Of a stretch of DNA of 42,347 nucleotides, positions 8,751-18,602 are shown one piece after another. A program made the translations under genes and the position numbers. The stretch spans positions 1-42,347 of IMG/VR virus record IMGVR_UViG_3300030419_005886; one strand, 5' to 3'. The stretch is from a virus. The notes under the pieces are model-generated. The model had not been told where the DNA came from. It ran no database searches and saw only the letters and a list, made by a program, of their open reading frames with translations. Numbering within the stretch: position 1 is the first letter of the stretch; each line of letters begins with the position of its first letter.

Positions 8751-11700
8751 ATGCCTTACACCGAAGAGCAACTAAGGCGAATAGAGGAATACGAAGCCAA
8801 ACAAGCGCTGCAACAAGTTATCCCCGAAGAAGAAAAAGAAACCGACCCTGATGAAGAAAAAGGGTTTGGAGAGATTTTCTCAAAAAGCTGGTTAAAAGGT
8901 CGTACAGGAAGACAAATTTCATTTGGTCAAACAGGACAAGTCTTTGCTGAAGCACGCGGAGACGAAGAGGCAGTCGCTGAAAAAGAAAAAACCATTGAAG
9001 AAAAAAGAGCTATCGCGGAAGAAGAGATTTATAGGGCTAGGTACGGCGAAGAAGGTGTTGAGCAGTTTAAAAACCTAACAGACCCTAAATGGTGGGCAGC
9101 AACCATAGGTGAAGCTGTTCCAGGGTCGGTTCCTTTTCTAGCAGGAGCTGCGGCAGGGGGAACCGCTGGAATGTATTTTGGTCCTTATGGCGCGATTGCT
9201 GGTGCCATGTTAGGTGGCGGTGGTGCTGTTTTTGCTCAAGAGTTTGGTAACGCTTACTACGAACATTTAGAAAAAAACCCGGACGATAAAGAAGGGGCAG
9301 AAAACTACGCCCTTAAAAAATCAGGTCTCAGCGCCGTTATCAACGCTGCAACTGTTCCTTTGGCCTTGGTCGGAAGGGCAGCAGAGCCTTTAAAAAGATC
9401 CATTATTCAAGCCATGCTTCAAGCCGGAGCAGAAACAGGTGACACGGTTACAGGAAACCTTTTAGTTAAAGAATACATTGATCCCAACATGGACCCTACG
9501 ACGGGAGTAGCTAGAGGAATTGCTGGAGAACTTGCTTTTGAAGCCCCTGCCTTAGCTTCAGGTGTTCGAGGACGACACAGCAGGGCTACGAGCAAACAAG
9601 AAAGGGAAGAAGCCAGAAAAAACTGGGAAGAAAGATCTGAAGCGATCTTAAACAGCGCTGCCGATTCGCAGTTGTTAGATGCAATTATGAAAGAAAAGCA
9701 TCTTGAGATTATGGAGACGCAAAGAATTGGGGAGATGGTTGAAGATGCACCAGATCAAACAGCTGACGACCTTTCTGCTATAAGAAGCCAACTGGAGCAA
9801 GAACTAAAAGAAAATAACTACACTGGTATAAACACCGATGCTCTTAAAAAAATAGCCGACGTCCTTGATGTTACTATTTTGCCGGGAGACAACGCGGAAG
9901 CTATGTTTAATAAGGTCAAAGAAAAATACATAGCCGATGCTCAGCAAGAAATAGCTTTTGCAGAAATGCAGGGAGATTTATTAAGTGAGCTTACGTTTGA
10001 AGACAGACTCAACCAACAGTCAAAAATATTTGACGAAATGTCTGGGCAAGACCTGTTTGACTATGTACAAAGAGAGTTTGAAGGAGCGACCCCGGAAAAA
10101 ACTTGGGACAACTACATATACTGGGCGGAAAGACAAGGAGACTACACGTTCTTGCCTCCGGCTTTTGAGTCCGAGATGTATAACAACCCAGAGATGCCTG
10201 GACAATGGGGAGAAGCGAGAAAAGCCTTAGCTCATACGTCTGCGGGACTGCTTCACAGAGAAGCAACCAGCGGGCCTATTTGGTCTTCCCTAGAAGGAAG
10301 AGGCGGCTACAGAAACTACATTGAAAACCTTTCGTCCAAGTACACCAAAGACCAGTTGGAAGGAGCGGTTGATGATTTGCTTGGAAAACCTTCGGTAATA
10401 GCAGCAAAATACAACACTAAATCAGGTCTCGCTGCTATTCTTGCTGAGAGAATGATGGTTTTAGAAAACCAACGGTTAAAAAAAGAAATGGTTATTCAAC
10501 CAGAAGTAGTTAATGTACAGCCCACAGAAACGGTAGCTGAAGAAGAACAAAAAGGAATTAAAATTACCCCACACACAATTCGCGAAGTTTCCGAAGAAGG
10601 AAACGCGTACGGTGCAGCAGCCACTCTTTACAACATGGACGGCACAGAAAAAGGGACTATTTATTTTCAACGAGAGTTGTTAGAAGACAAAGACTTTGAC
10701 AACCTTGTGTCAAGGGCCATCTTTGACAAAGAGCAGCCTTTGTCTGATGCGGAGATAGCGGTGGTGGGAAAACTAGGAAGATTGGTAGCAACCAAAGCAG
10801 GTAAAGGATTAACTCAAGAAGAGTTTTCGTCCTATGAAGGCAAAACAATTGAGGAACTTGTAATAGATCCTCTGACAAAAATAGCTGATATTGAATTAAC
10901 AAGTTTACGTCTCGTGGGAAGCACAAGACCCGCTGACCAAAGAGGGTTTTTTACATCGGGCAAAGGTTGGCTTTCTTCTTTATTTAGACCCATGGGAAAA
11001 ATGGGCTTAGTGTCCACCACAAAACAAAAAGCCACACAAGCTCGTTTAAGGATGCACGATCAAGTAGCTAAAGAAATAGCTTCGGATGTAGAGGTGGCAA
11101 TTATAAAAGCCGCGATCGAAGCGGTTCCTAAAACATTTGGCGTATTTAAAAACAAAAAATACTTACAAGAAGAGCAAAAAATACGCAATCTAGTTCGCTC
11201 TTTTCTTAAAAAAACAGGAACGTTTGTAGAGCTGTCCAAAGAAGAAAAGGAGGCTGTTTTAGCAGAAATAGAAAGACTCGAAGAAGCACGGCAGCGAGGA
11301 ATCGTTACCAATGACCAAGAGGCTATGGAATACGAACAAGGGATAAGAGATCTTCGAGATCTTGCAGCAGGCACCGCCTCAATAACCACAGCGGTGAAAG
11401 ATTTGCCTACAAAACAGCTTAAAGATGCGGCTATAAAGGCACGGAAAGGAATCGACGCATTGACCACTAGAATTTTAAACGAGTTTCCAAAAGAAATGCT
11501 CGGAGATAAAGACGGTGAAATAGGGCTTACAAGACAGATTTTAGAGAACCAATTAGACTCTTACGCCGTTACTTCTTTTGCGCTATTTGAACCCCAACTA
11601 GGGTTTAATCCTAAGTTTAGTAAAACATTTCTTCGTTCCCCAACAGCTCAAAGATTGTATGACTCAGCGGTTATTGCTGTAAATGAAATGAACTCAGGCG

Positions 11701-14309
11701 ACCCCGATTGGAACCCAGAAGTCGATGCGTTCCGTGTTGTAGACGATATTGTAAACCAGACATATTTTAGTTCGGCCGCTGACACAGCAACACTACCAGG
11801 GGTTTTAAGGGTTAAAGACGCTGCTCAAACTGGAAACCTTCCTTCTGGGCCAAAACTTTTGCAAGAACGGTTTAAAATTCCTTTTGCTATTAGGCGCCTC
11901 ATGGGAGAAATAACTGATCCTAAACTTATGGTTGCTTCGTCTTTTTCTCGTATTGCCAAGCTTATTGAGACACAAAACTTCTACAGAGACCTTTTACGAA
12001 TAAACAACATGCCTGGAGAAATGATGTTTTCTCAAAATAAAGTAGGGCCCTTTGACACTCAAATAAACCCCTTAGACGAGTTTAATCCTTTAAAAGGACT
12101 TTGGACAACCAAAGACATAGCGGGAGAGCTTGGTATTTCTACACTTCCAGAGTCGCATAGATGGAACGCTTTTATTAATTTTTATCAAAACACTTTTTTA
12201 AGGGCTAAGGGAGGGGTTCAGGCTGGAATGATTGTTCTGAGTCCAGGCACGCAAAGCAGGAACGCGTTTGGAGCGGCTCTTATGTACACCGCGGGAGGGC
12301 ATTTGTACCAAGGAAATTGGACAGACACCATTAACATTATTAGAGAAGAACTGTTTCCGGGATTAACGTATAACCCAGACGGAAGCGTTAAAGGCGATCA
12401 AGCAACGGCCCGTAAAAACATGAGAACAGCCAGACTACTTGGTATATCACACACCAGTGCAACTTTAAATGATGCTTTTGGTATTTTTAATGAAATGAGC
12501 AGCGGCAAGTACGACACCACTGAAAAAATTACACACGGACTTTATGCGTTAAAACACTTAAACACAGAAACCCCTTTTACTGCGGCCATGACTTTACCTG
12601 GTTTTGTTATTGATAAAACTGTGGGGAAGGTTTGGAGAACCCTAAAAGGAACATACGCAGCGGTTGATGATTTCTTTAAACTAATGACATGGGGCGCAAA
12701 TAAAATAGAAATAAGAAAATCTTTAGACCGATTATCAGACGCTGCTGTAGCTAATGGGAGTCCGCCTCTGTCTGATGAAATTAAACTTAAAATTTTACGC
12801 GATTATTCAAGCACTTTAACAACAAACATAGGAACATATCGCTCAAATGCAGCGGTTCTGTACAGAAACGTAACTGATTTAGACGGCTACATAGACCATT
12901 TAGCAGCACATATTACAAGAAACACTATACCAAACTACGACTATGTAGGAGCGTTTGCTAGGTTTTGGCGTCAGCTTCCGTTGGGCAACTTTATTGCTTT
13001 TCCAACTGAGATGACACGAGTGACTGGAAACCTGATTCAAATGCAATATAAAGACGCAACATATAGTATTCCAGAAGAGTTAATGCTGGAAGCGGGTCTT
13101 CCTCCTGAGCAGGTTGTTTGGAACACAAAGAAAAATGCGGAAGGTGAATGGGTACCTACGAAGCCTTATATTAAACAAATGGCCCAAAGACCGTTTCATC
13201 GTAAAGCAATGAAACGTTTATTGATTGGAGGAGGCACTGTAGTTGGTCTTCCCGCTGCTTTCGTTGCAATGTCTCAAATGATGTACGATGTTGATGACGA
13301 AGACTTAGAAGCAGCCGATGAAATTGGTGCAGAGTATTCTAAAAATTCTACCAGGGCTCCAACAAGTCCTGTAAAAGACGATGGAAGTGGGTTCAGCTTT
13401 ATTTTACTGGATTATTTGTTTCCTTTTATGTTTTTACAAAGATCATACAACGCTGTTGAATCAAATATAAAAGACCGAGAAGAAGAAGGAGTAGGCCTTC
13501 CACGAGCGGTTATGAAAGGGTTGTGGGATGGTGTTGTGCAGTTTGCAGAGGACTATTATCAAATCTCTATTGCTGCCCAAATATCAAAAGAGCTGTTTGA
13601 AAACGAAACGCCAACAAATAAACAAATCTATAACCCCGCAGATAGTTTAGGAGAAAAGCTTAGTGTTGGTCTTAAATACGCTTTAGATAATGCAGGACCA
13701 GGAGGCTACAGACAAGTAAGGGATCTGTACAAAGCCGTTTCAGAAGGAGACGATAGGTTTACCAAAAGCGGTAAGATGGTTGAGGTGGTTGATTCTGCGA
13801 TGAAACTGGCTGGAATGACACAAAGCGACGCCTCTCCTGATTTTAGTTTAGGGTTTTATATACAGAAAGTGAAAGACCTTCACGCGGATACGGTTGCTTT
13901 TAATATGAACCCCGTGCGTTGGGACAAAAGAAAAATAACTGAAGCATATGTTTTAGATCAGTGGCAAGACTCACAAGAAGCATGGTTTTTAATACAGCAA
14001 GATATTTATATGAAAATACAGGCTTTCAAAAAACTAAAGGTTTCCCCCAAAGAATACAGAGAACAAACAGCTCGTTTAGGACAAATCGCTGGGGTTGATG
14101 CAACCATTATAAGAAACATTGAGAAAGGTGTTTTCACCCCTTGGACTCTTCCCCCCACTTTTCAAAGAGACTATATAAAAGCTAAAAGGGAGTATGGTTT
14201 AGAAAGAACGTGGCCTAGAGCAGAACTAAGCGAAAGACACCGACAACTTGCTGCGGCAAAAATCAGTCTTCTTGGGAACCCTTATCTTCCGATTCCTTGG
14301 GAAGACTAA
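8751..14309 (+). CDS. Giant internal virion / ejection protein
   Basis: 1852 residues, the longest protein here. Charged helical N-terminus (1-110), then a Gly/Ala-rich hydrophobic region at about 120-170 (two glycine-zipper-like segments) that could span a membrane, long helical charged regions, and a segment around 1155-1190 with LSPGTQSRNAFGAA, a pattern seen in large polyvalent or internal phage proteins. A second hydrophobic segment is near 1490-1505. Such proteins are packaged in the capsid and ejected to form a conduit through the cell envelope, as T7 gp15/gp16 do. The 3' end overlaps the convergent exonuclease gene by 47 nt. Confidence 0.7.
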   Translation: MPYTEEQLRRIEEYEAKQALQQVIPEEEKETDPDEEKGFGEIFSKSWLKGRTGRQISFGQTGQVFAEARGDEEAVAEKEKTIEEKRAIAEEEIYRARYGEEGVEQFKNLTDPKWWAATIGEAVPGSVPFLAGAAAGGTAGMYFGPYGAIAGAMLGGGGAVFAQEFGNAYYEHLEKNPDDKEGAENYALKKSGLSAVINAATVPLALVGRAAEPLKRSIIQAMLQAGAETGDTVTGNLLVKEYIDPNMDPTTGVARGIAGELAFEAPALASGVRGRHSRATSKQEREEARKNWEERSEAILNSAADSQLLDAIMKEKHLEIMETQRIGEMVEDAPDQTADDLSAIRSQLEQELKENNYTGINTDALKKIADVLDVTILPGDNAEAMFNKVKEKYIADAQQEIAFAEMQGDLLSELTFEDRLNQQSKIFDEMSGQDLFDYVQREFEGATPEKTWDNYIYWAERQGDYTFLPPAFESEMYNNPEMPGQWGEARKALAHTSAGLLHREATSGPIWSSLEGRGGYRNYIENLSSKYTKDQLEGAVDDLLGKPSVIAAKYNTKSGLAAILAERMMVLENQRLKKEMVIQPEVVNVQPTETVAEEEQKGIKITPHTIREVSEEGNAYGAAATLYNMDGTEKGTIYFQRELLEDKDFDNLVSRAIFDKEQPLSDAEIAVVGKLGRLVATKAGKGLTQEEFSSYEGKTIEELVIDPLTKIADIELTSLRLVGSTRPADQRGFFTSGKGWLSSLFRPMGKMGLVSTTKQKATQARLRMHDQVAKEIASDVEVAIIKAAIEAVPKTFGVFKNKKYLQEEQKIRNLVRSFLKKTGTFVELSKEEKEAVLAEIERLEEARQRGIVTNDQEAMEYEQGIRDLRDLAAGTASITTAVKDLPTKQLKDAAIKARKGIDALTTRILNEFPKEMLGDKDGEIGLTRQILENQLDSYAVTSFALFEPQLGFNPKFSKTFLRSPTAQRLYDSAVIAVNEMNSGDPDWNPEVDAFRVVDDIVNQTYFSSAADTATLPGVLRVKDAAQTGNLPSGPKLLQERFKIPFAIRRLMGEITDPKLMVASSFSRIAKLIETQNFYRDLLRINNMPGEMMFSQNKVGPFDTQINPLDEFNPLKGLWTTKDIAGELGISTLPESHRWNAFINFYQNTFLRAKGGVQAGMIVLSPGTQSRNAFGAALMYTAGGHLYQGNWTDTINIIREELFPGLTYNPDGSVKGDQATARKNMRTARLLGISHTSATLNDAFGIFNEMSSGKYDTTEKITHGLYALKHLNTETPFTAAMTLPGFVIDKTVGKVWRTLKGTYAAVDDFFKLMTWGANKIEIRKSLDRLSDAAVANGSPPLSDEIKLKILRDYSSTLTTNIGTYRSNAAVLYRNVTDLDGYIDHLAAHITRNTIPNYDYVGAFARFWRQLPLGNFIAFPTEMTRVTGNLIQMQYKDATYSIPEELMLEAGLPPEQVVWNTKKNAEGEWVPTKPYIKQMAQRPFHRKAMKRLLIGGGTVVGLPAAFVAMSQMMYDVDDEDLEAADEIGAEYSKNSTRAPTSPVKDDGSGFSFILLDYLFPFMFLQRSYNAVESNIKDREEEGVGLPRAVMKGLWDGVVQFAEDYYQISIAAQISKELFENETPTNKQIYNPADSLGEKLSVGLKYALDNAGPGGYRQVRDLYKAVSEGDDRFTKSGKMVEVVDSAMKLAGMTQSDASPDFSLGFYIQKVKDLHADTVAFNMNPVRWDKRKITEAYVLDQWQDSQEAWFLIQQDIYMKIQAFKKLKVSPKEYREQTARLGQIAGVDATIIRNIEKGVFTPWTLPPTFQRDYIKAKREYGLERTWPRAELSERHRQLAAAKISLLGNPYLPIPWED

Positions 14310-14979
14310 ACTTTTCCACCCGCTCCATCCAGGCATCGGCAGCGCGTTTAAATTCGTCCCCTTCTAAAACAAACTCCTGGTAAAGACAGTCCACTGAGCA
14401 CATCATAATCACGCCTTTTTCAATATCTGTGCCGTACAGCTCGTTGTGTGCCAAAGAATAGGCAGCAAGTTGTTGAAAGTAGTCCCACACCCATTGTCTG
14501 CGTTTTGGTCTGTTGGTTTGTTTAAAGTCTATAATAGAAAGATCGTCGTCATGCACACCGATAACATCTGCTTGACCAGCGTATTTATCGGGATAGTACA
14601 AAGATACTTCGCAACCATACACCTGTGAGATATTAGGAAACCCTTGGTCCATGATCGTACAGGCCATTTTCAAAGCTCTTTTCTGTTGTGCGTCTTCTGG
14701 CTTGTAGTCCCAGATTTCCCCGTTGACAATCTGTTTCTCCAGAATGTTGTGCATATAGGTTCCTCTGGTCGCAGCTTCTGTACGAATACGTTCTGCTTCC
14801 TCTTCTCCCACCTTTTCTATCCACTTTTTCAAGAAGTCTCCTTCTTTTGTGCCAGATAGAATAGTGGTTACAGACGGGAGTTTTTCTCCATTGCAGTCAT
14901 AAAACCTTCCGCCTTTCCTATCCTCGCTGGAAAACACGCCATACTCGTACGGCGACTCGTAAAGTATTTTATGCTTCAC
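14263..14979 (-). CDS. PD-(D/E)XK exonuclease (RecB/Cas4-like fold)
   Basis: 238 residues, GTG start. Motifs in order: GTYMH (His77), YGCEVSLYY (Glu124), GQADVIG (Asp138) and IIDFKQT (Asp151, Lys153), then DYFQQLAAY. This is the standard arrangement of PD-(D/E)XK exonucleases found in phage replication modules, which process DNA ends for recombination or recycle host DNA. It is the last gene of the minus-strand replication operon, one base after the small RHH-like gene. Its 3' end overlaps the convergent ejection-protein gene, and no terminator is visible between them. Confidence 0.85.
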   Translation of the reverse strand: MKHKILYESPYEYGVFSSEDRKGGRFYDCNGEKLPSVTTILSGTKEGDFLKKWIEKVGEEEAERIRTEAATRGTYMHNILEKQIVNGEIWDYKPEDAQQKRALKMACTIMDQGFPNISQVYGCEVSLYYPDKYAGQADVIGVHDDDLSIIDFKQTNRPKRRQWVWDYFQQLAAYSLAHNELYGTDIEKGVIMMCSVDCLYQEFVLEGDEFKRAADAWMERVEKFSLPKESEDKGSQED

Positions 14980-14980
14980 G

Positions 14981-15151
14981 TTACTGCTTAGGAACTTCGG
15001 AAAGTTTTCCTTCTTCCAGGTCTTGTTTTAAGCGTTTTACCGCAAAAGCAAAGACATTACTGGTCGGTCTTTCGGTTTTTTCTCCGATTTCTGCTGCTAA
15101 ATCAACGATTTGTCTGCGTATTGCTACGCTTTTCCACTTTTTAGTGTCCAT
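14981..15151 (-). CDS. Small ribbon-helix-helix-like regulator
   Basis: 56 residues starting MDTKKWKSVAIRRQIVDLAA. A short basic strand (KWKSVAIR) followed by two predicted helices (about 12-23 and 31-46) fits the ribbon-helix-helix fold of small phage regulators. A TAGGAG ribosome site lies 5 nt before the ATG. The gene lies between the polymerase and exonuclease genes. A palindrome and two TATAAT boxes lie just upstream, so it may control its own expression. The fold is inferred from the pattern, without a profile search. Confidence 0.65.
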   Translation of the reverse strand: MDTKKWKSVAIRRQIVDLAAEIGEKTERPTSNVFAFAVKRLKQDLEEGKLSEVPKQ

Positions 15152-15171
15152 TTCAACTCCTATTAGTTTGG

Positions 15172-15201
15172 ATTATACATTATATTTTAGGATATATCCT
15201 A
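15172..15201 (-). promoter_or_regulatory. Internal promoter with palindromic operator candidate
   Basis: On the minus strand two TATAAT boxes (15179-15184 and 15172-15177) lie just downstream of a perfect 14-bp palindrome TAGGATATATCCTA (15188-15201), which overlaps the polymerase stop codon. The -35 match is poor. A palindrome in the spacer/-35 region just upstream of a small RHH-like gene is a reasonable autoregulatory operator. Confidence 0.45.
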
Positions 15202-17064
15202 GTTTTTTGCGACCATAGAGTCGCCCCAATTTTTTCCAACCTCAGCGTCAACTTTGTTTGGAACCTCCAGAGGCACGGCTTCTTCCATGATCTTACAAAT
15301 ATCCTCTATGTCCTTTTTATCGTCCACAGAAAACACCAGTTCATCGTGTACTTGTAACAAAGGGGGATAACCTTCTTGATAACAATGAACCATGGACTGC
15401 TTGGTCATGTCAGCAGCCGAACCCTGAATTAGTTTATTAAGCGCTTTATAAACAAACGCTCTTTTAATCTCTCCGTTATACTCATGCACGGCTTCTTTGT
15501 ATTTCATAGGCCGTCCTGTGCCATATTTTAGTGGTTCCCACATATCAAAGTGGCACCGCCTTCCTAAAATGGTTTTAATATAACCTTTCTGATTTGCGCT
15601 CCTCATTACAGAGTCTGCTAGCTGTCGAACGAAAGGTGCATAAGTATTAAACTTAGCAAGTATTTCCGAGGCTTCTGGAACTCCGACTCCCAATTGATCG
15701 GCAAGCTTGCCTTTGCCCATGCCATACATAATGCCCAGACCAATTGTTTTAGCTGTCTTCCGATCAATTCCCACCAGATTTGCAACCTCCTGGTGAAAGT
15801 CTGCGTCTCCGTTCCTGTACGCATCCGCAATCGTTGTTGCCCCATCATAATGAGAACGGCTTGCATAGTGCGTCAGTATTCTCGGCTCTTGTTGTGAAAA
15901 GTCAGCTGAGCACCATTTTTGTCCTTCTTCTGGCAAAAACAAAGAACGAATAAGCGGTCCAATTTCTTTGTTGCGCGCAGGAACTTGTTGTAAATTAGGG
16001 TTGCTCATTGAAAGCCTTCCCGTAACGGTTCCTCCTGTTTCGCCTTTAAGTTGTCTTATCTCAGCGTGTATTCTGCCCTTGTGTTCGTGTTTTAAAATAG
16101 AATCAATAAAGGTACTGTGTGTCTTGTTTACCTCTCTTGCCTCCCTTATTAGCTGTGCTACCGGATGAGAGTGGTTTTCTAAAAACGCTTTGGTAAAACT
16201 TGGTAGTCCTGTAGGCGTTCTTAAATAAGACAGTTTCAAAGCATCAAAAACTTTAGACAAAGAGTTTGCTGCCCAGAGTTGAACTTCTTTAACCCCTGAC
16301 TCTTTTATAATCTCTCTTACTATTTTCTTTTCTCTCGCAATCAATTTTTTCTTTAGTATCGCTGCCCTTTCAACATCTACACGAACCCCTCTTTGTTTCA
16401 TGTCCAGGACAACAGGTAAAACACTCATTTCTAACTCAAACACGTTCCAAAGGTTTTGTTCTTCCAACAAACCTTTAAATCGGTTCCAAAGTTTTAAGGT
16501 AAGTGCAGCGTCTTGCGTTGCATAAGTGCCAACATAAGCAGAAGGAAGTCTCCACATTTCTGCTTTAGGATCTAGTCCCCACTCTTCTGCTGCCTGTCTA
16601 AGCTCTGCCTCTGATTTACCTTCTTGCAGATACTCTTGTCCTAGGGAATTGAGTGTGTACCAATACATGTTTTCATTAATTAAAGGCGCAACAATCATGG
16701 TGTCAATAATTTTTCCCTGGACATCGATGCCTTCGTTCTTTAACCAACCAACGTCGTACGTCGCATTATGAAAAACCTTGTCTTGTTGTTCTGATACAAC
16801 ATCTCGAACAAAATCCAGCACTCGTTTTTTAGGAAAGTTAAACCCGGATTCGTGAGCAAAAGGGAAATAATCAGCGAATCCTTCACAAGCAATGGAAACT
16901 CCGACTGCCTCTCCGTCTCCTCTAATATAACCTGGGCCTAGTTCTTTTAAATTTGGGTCTTTGGTTTCAAGGTCGATAGCTATTTCATCAGCGTCTTTTA
17001 ATAACTGGGTTGGAAATGTATCGGGTGGTGTCCACTCTGTAGGTGGTTTATAAACAAAACTCAT
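15199..17064 (-). CDS. polA: DNA polymerase I family (family A), Leu762 type
   Basis: 621 residues. 3'-5' exonuclease motifs: IAIDLE (Asp31, Glu33), HNATYD (Asp104), YATQD (Asp185). Polymerase motif A SADFSQQEPR (Asp388, Glu393), motif B RKTAKTIGLGIMYG (Arg435, Lys439, Tyr447) and motif C QVHDE (Asp574, Glu575). No 5'-3' exonuclease domain, as in T7 gp5. Aligning motif B to E. coli Pol I puts Leu443 at the Phe762 position. No DnaJ-like zinc insert is seen. The start overlaps the helicase stop (ATGA), so the two are probably coupled. It is the replicative polymerase of this phage. Confidence 0.95.
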   Translation of the reverse strand: MSFVYKPPTEWTPPDTFPTQLLKDADEIAIDLETKDPNLKELGPGYIRGDGEAVGVSIACEGFADYFPFAHESGFNFPKKRVLDFVRDVVSEQQDKVFHNATYDVGWLKNEGIDVQGKIIDTMIVAPLINENMYWYTLNSLGQEYLQEGKSEAELRQAAEEWGLDPKAEMWRLPSAYVGTYATQDAALTLKLWNRFKGLLEEQNLWNVFELEMSVLPVVLDMKQRGVRVDVERAAILKKKLIAREKKIVREIIKESGVKEVQLWAANSLSKVFDALKLSYLRTPTGLPSFTKAFLENHSHPVAQLIREAREVNKTHSTFIDSILKHEHKGRIHAEIRQLKGETGGTVTGRLSMSNPNLQQVPARNKEIGPLIRSLFLPEEGQKWCSADFSQQEPRILTHYASRSHYDGATTIADAYRNGDADFHQEVANLVGIDRKTAKTIGLGIMYGMGKGKLADQLGVGVPEASEILAKFNTYAPFVRQLADSVMRSANQKGYIKTILGRRCHFDMWEPLKYGTGRPMKYKEAVHEYNGEIKRAFVYKALNKLIQGSAADMTKQSMVHCYQEGYPPLLQVHDELVFSVDDKKDIEDICKIMEEAVPLEVPNKVDAEVGKNWGDSMVAKN

Positions 17065-18602
17065 ATAATGTACCTGTAATAATCGTCTTGGGCTTGTATA
17101 AAGTACAAGTTCTCTATGGTGCGAGTAACGGCAACATAAAACTGTCTGTGAAGCCCATCTGGTTGTAATACTGAAGAGCGTTTTTGTGCTTTGGATAAGT
17201 CCAAATACACAGCAACATTCTCCGCCTCTCCGCCCTTTGCCTGATGAATCGTTGAAATGACAATTCGCGGTTCTCCGTGCAAGTCTTCATTATTTTTTAT
17301 TGCTTTTTCTATAAACGATCTTCTTTCTACATCTATGCTTTTATCAAATAGTTCTTTCCATGTTTTATTTATAATCTCTTCTTTTAGGCCATAATTGTCT
17401 ATGGCTTCTTGTAAAGTTATCTTTTGTCCTTTGTCTACTTGTTGTGCCACTCTGCTTATATACCCTCTTTTAACTCCCTGCTTTCCCAAATGAAAATACA
17501 AATCGTCTAGCTCAGACAAAGTAATTTCTTCTGTTTTGATTTTCTCCCAGGTGTCTATAGCTGACATCATTCTGGCTGGAATGTAGCGGTAATGGTTGTG
17601 TACAAAAGGGTACCCGTTATCTATTAGAAACTTTCTAATATTATACCCTTTAGAAGTGTCTGTGAGCATATAATCACAAGAAGCCATAACTAACCACTCT
17701 CCTTTTTCCAGGGGTAGTGTTTCAATAGAGTTAACATTATTAACCGTTCCCGCTTGCTCTCTTGGTTTATAGTCTTTTGGCTCTCGACATAAAATTCTTT
17801 CTGAAATCTTTTTAGCAATAGGATGCACTTGTTTGGGTATGCGATAAGATTGGTCTAAAACAATTTTCTCGCCTTCATAATCAACAAACCGCTCTGGTCG
17901 GGCTCCGTTCCACTCATAAATTGCTTGGTCATCGTCTCCTGCTATATATGTTTTTTCTGATCCGGCTGCCAACTTGTCCACCAGTCTCCAGTTTAGTTCT
18001 GCCAGGTCTTGTGCTTCATCTACAATTAAAAGATCAAGCGGTGGAGCTGTGCCGTCTTCTAAAAAACTAACAATCATATCGGCAAAAGAATAAATAACCG
18101 GAGTTCGAGACAACCTAAATTCTTCCCAGGCCTCCGCCATTGGTTCCAACATGTGAGGAACAACCCCTTTTCTTTGCTCTACGTCCAGGGACAATCGCTC
18201 ATCTTTTAAAGAACGACAATTGGTTTTCGCTCGTTCTATGATCTCGAAGTAAGGATCTTGGACCACGGACCTAATGGCTCTTGTGTTGTTGGGATATTTT
18301 TTCGTTAGGTTAAACTGATACTCTTCTAAAAAATCAAAAATGTCGCGCCCACCAACGACATGAGATATTCCCATGTTCCTTTTACAGAACGCATGGCTTG
18401 TACAAAAATACGGCATTTCTTCAAAAGACAGTCCAAAACGGACATGAGCTCTGTTCTTTCCTTCATTAGCTGCTTTAACAGAAAAAGAAATAAACGCTAT
18501 CCTCTCTGGTTGTGTTCCTTTGTCGATGTGGTCTTCTATAATATTAAGAAGAGTGGTTGTTTTCCCTGTCCCTGGAGGACCAAAATATTTTGTTACTCCC
18601 AT
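17061..18602 (-). CDS. SF1 (UvrD/PcrA-like) DNA helicase
   Basis: 513 residues from the chosen start. Walker A GPPGTGKT (8-15), motif II VDEAQD (about 194-199), motif III GDDDQAIYEW (about 222-231), motif IV QSYRIP, then STIHQAKGGEAENV and YVAVTRT near the C-terminus: a complete SF1A helicase. I chose ATG 18602 because GGAGG lies 8 nt upstream and the Walker A motif then begins at residue 8; a longer frame to 18677 would add 25 residues over the primase gene. Flanked by primase and polymerase genes, it probably unwinds DNA at the replication fork. Confidence 0.93.
   Translation of the reverse strand: MGVTKYFGPPGTGKTTTLLNIIEDHIDKGTQPERIAFISFSVKAANEGKNRAHVRFGLSFEEMPYFCTSHAFCKRNMGISHVVGGRDIFDFLEEYQFNLTKKYPNNTRAIRSVVQDPYFEIIERAKTNCRSLKDERLSLDVEQRKGVVPHMLEPMAEAWEEFRLSRTPVIYSFADMIVSFLEDGTAPPLDLLIVDEAQDLAELNWRLVDKLAAGSEKTYIAGDDDQAIYEWNGARPERFVDYEGEKIVLDQSYRIPKQVHPIAKKISERILCREPKDYKPREQAGTVNNVNSIETLPLEKGEWLVMASCDYMLTDTSKGYNIRKFLIDNGYPFVHNHYRYIPARMMSAIDTWEKIKTEEITLSELDDLYFHLGKQGVKRGYISRVAQQVDKGQKITLQEAIDNYGLKEEIINKTWKELFDKSIDVERRSFIEKAIKNNEDLHGEPRIVISTIHQAKGGEAENVAVYLDLSKAQKRSSVLQPDGLHRQFYVAVTRTIENLYFIQAQDDYYRYII

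Noticed and set aside
11060-11467. 135-codon minus-strand ORF inside the giant virion gene
   Set aside because: Shadow of the coding frame: Ser-rich, no ribosome site, no related neighbours.
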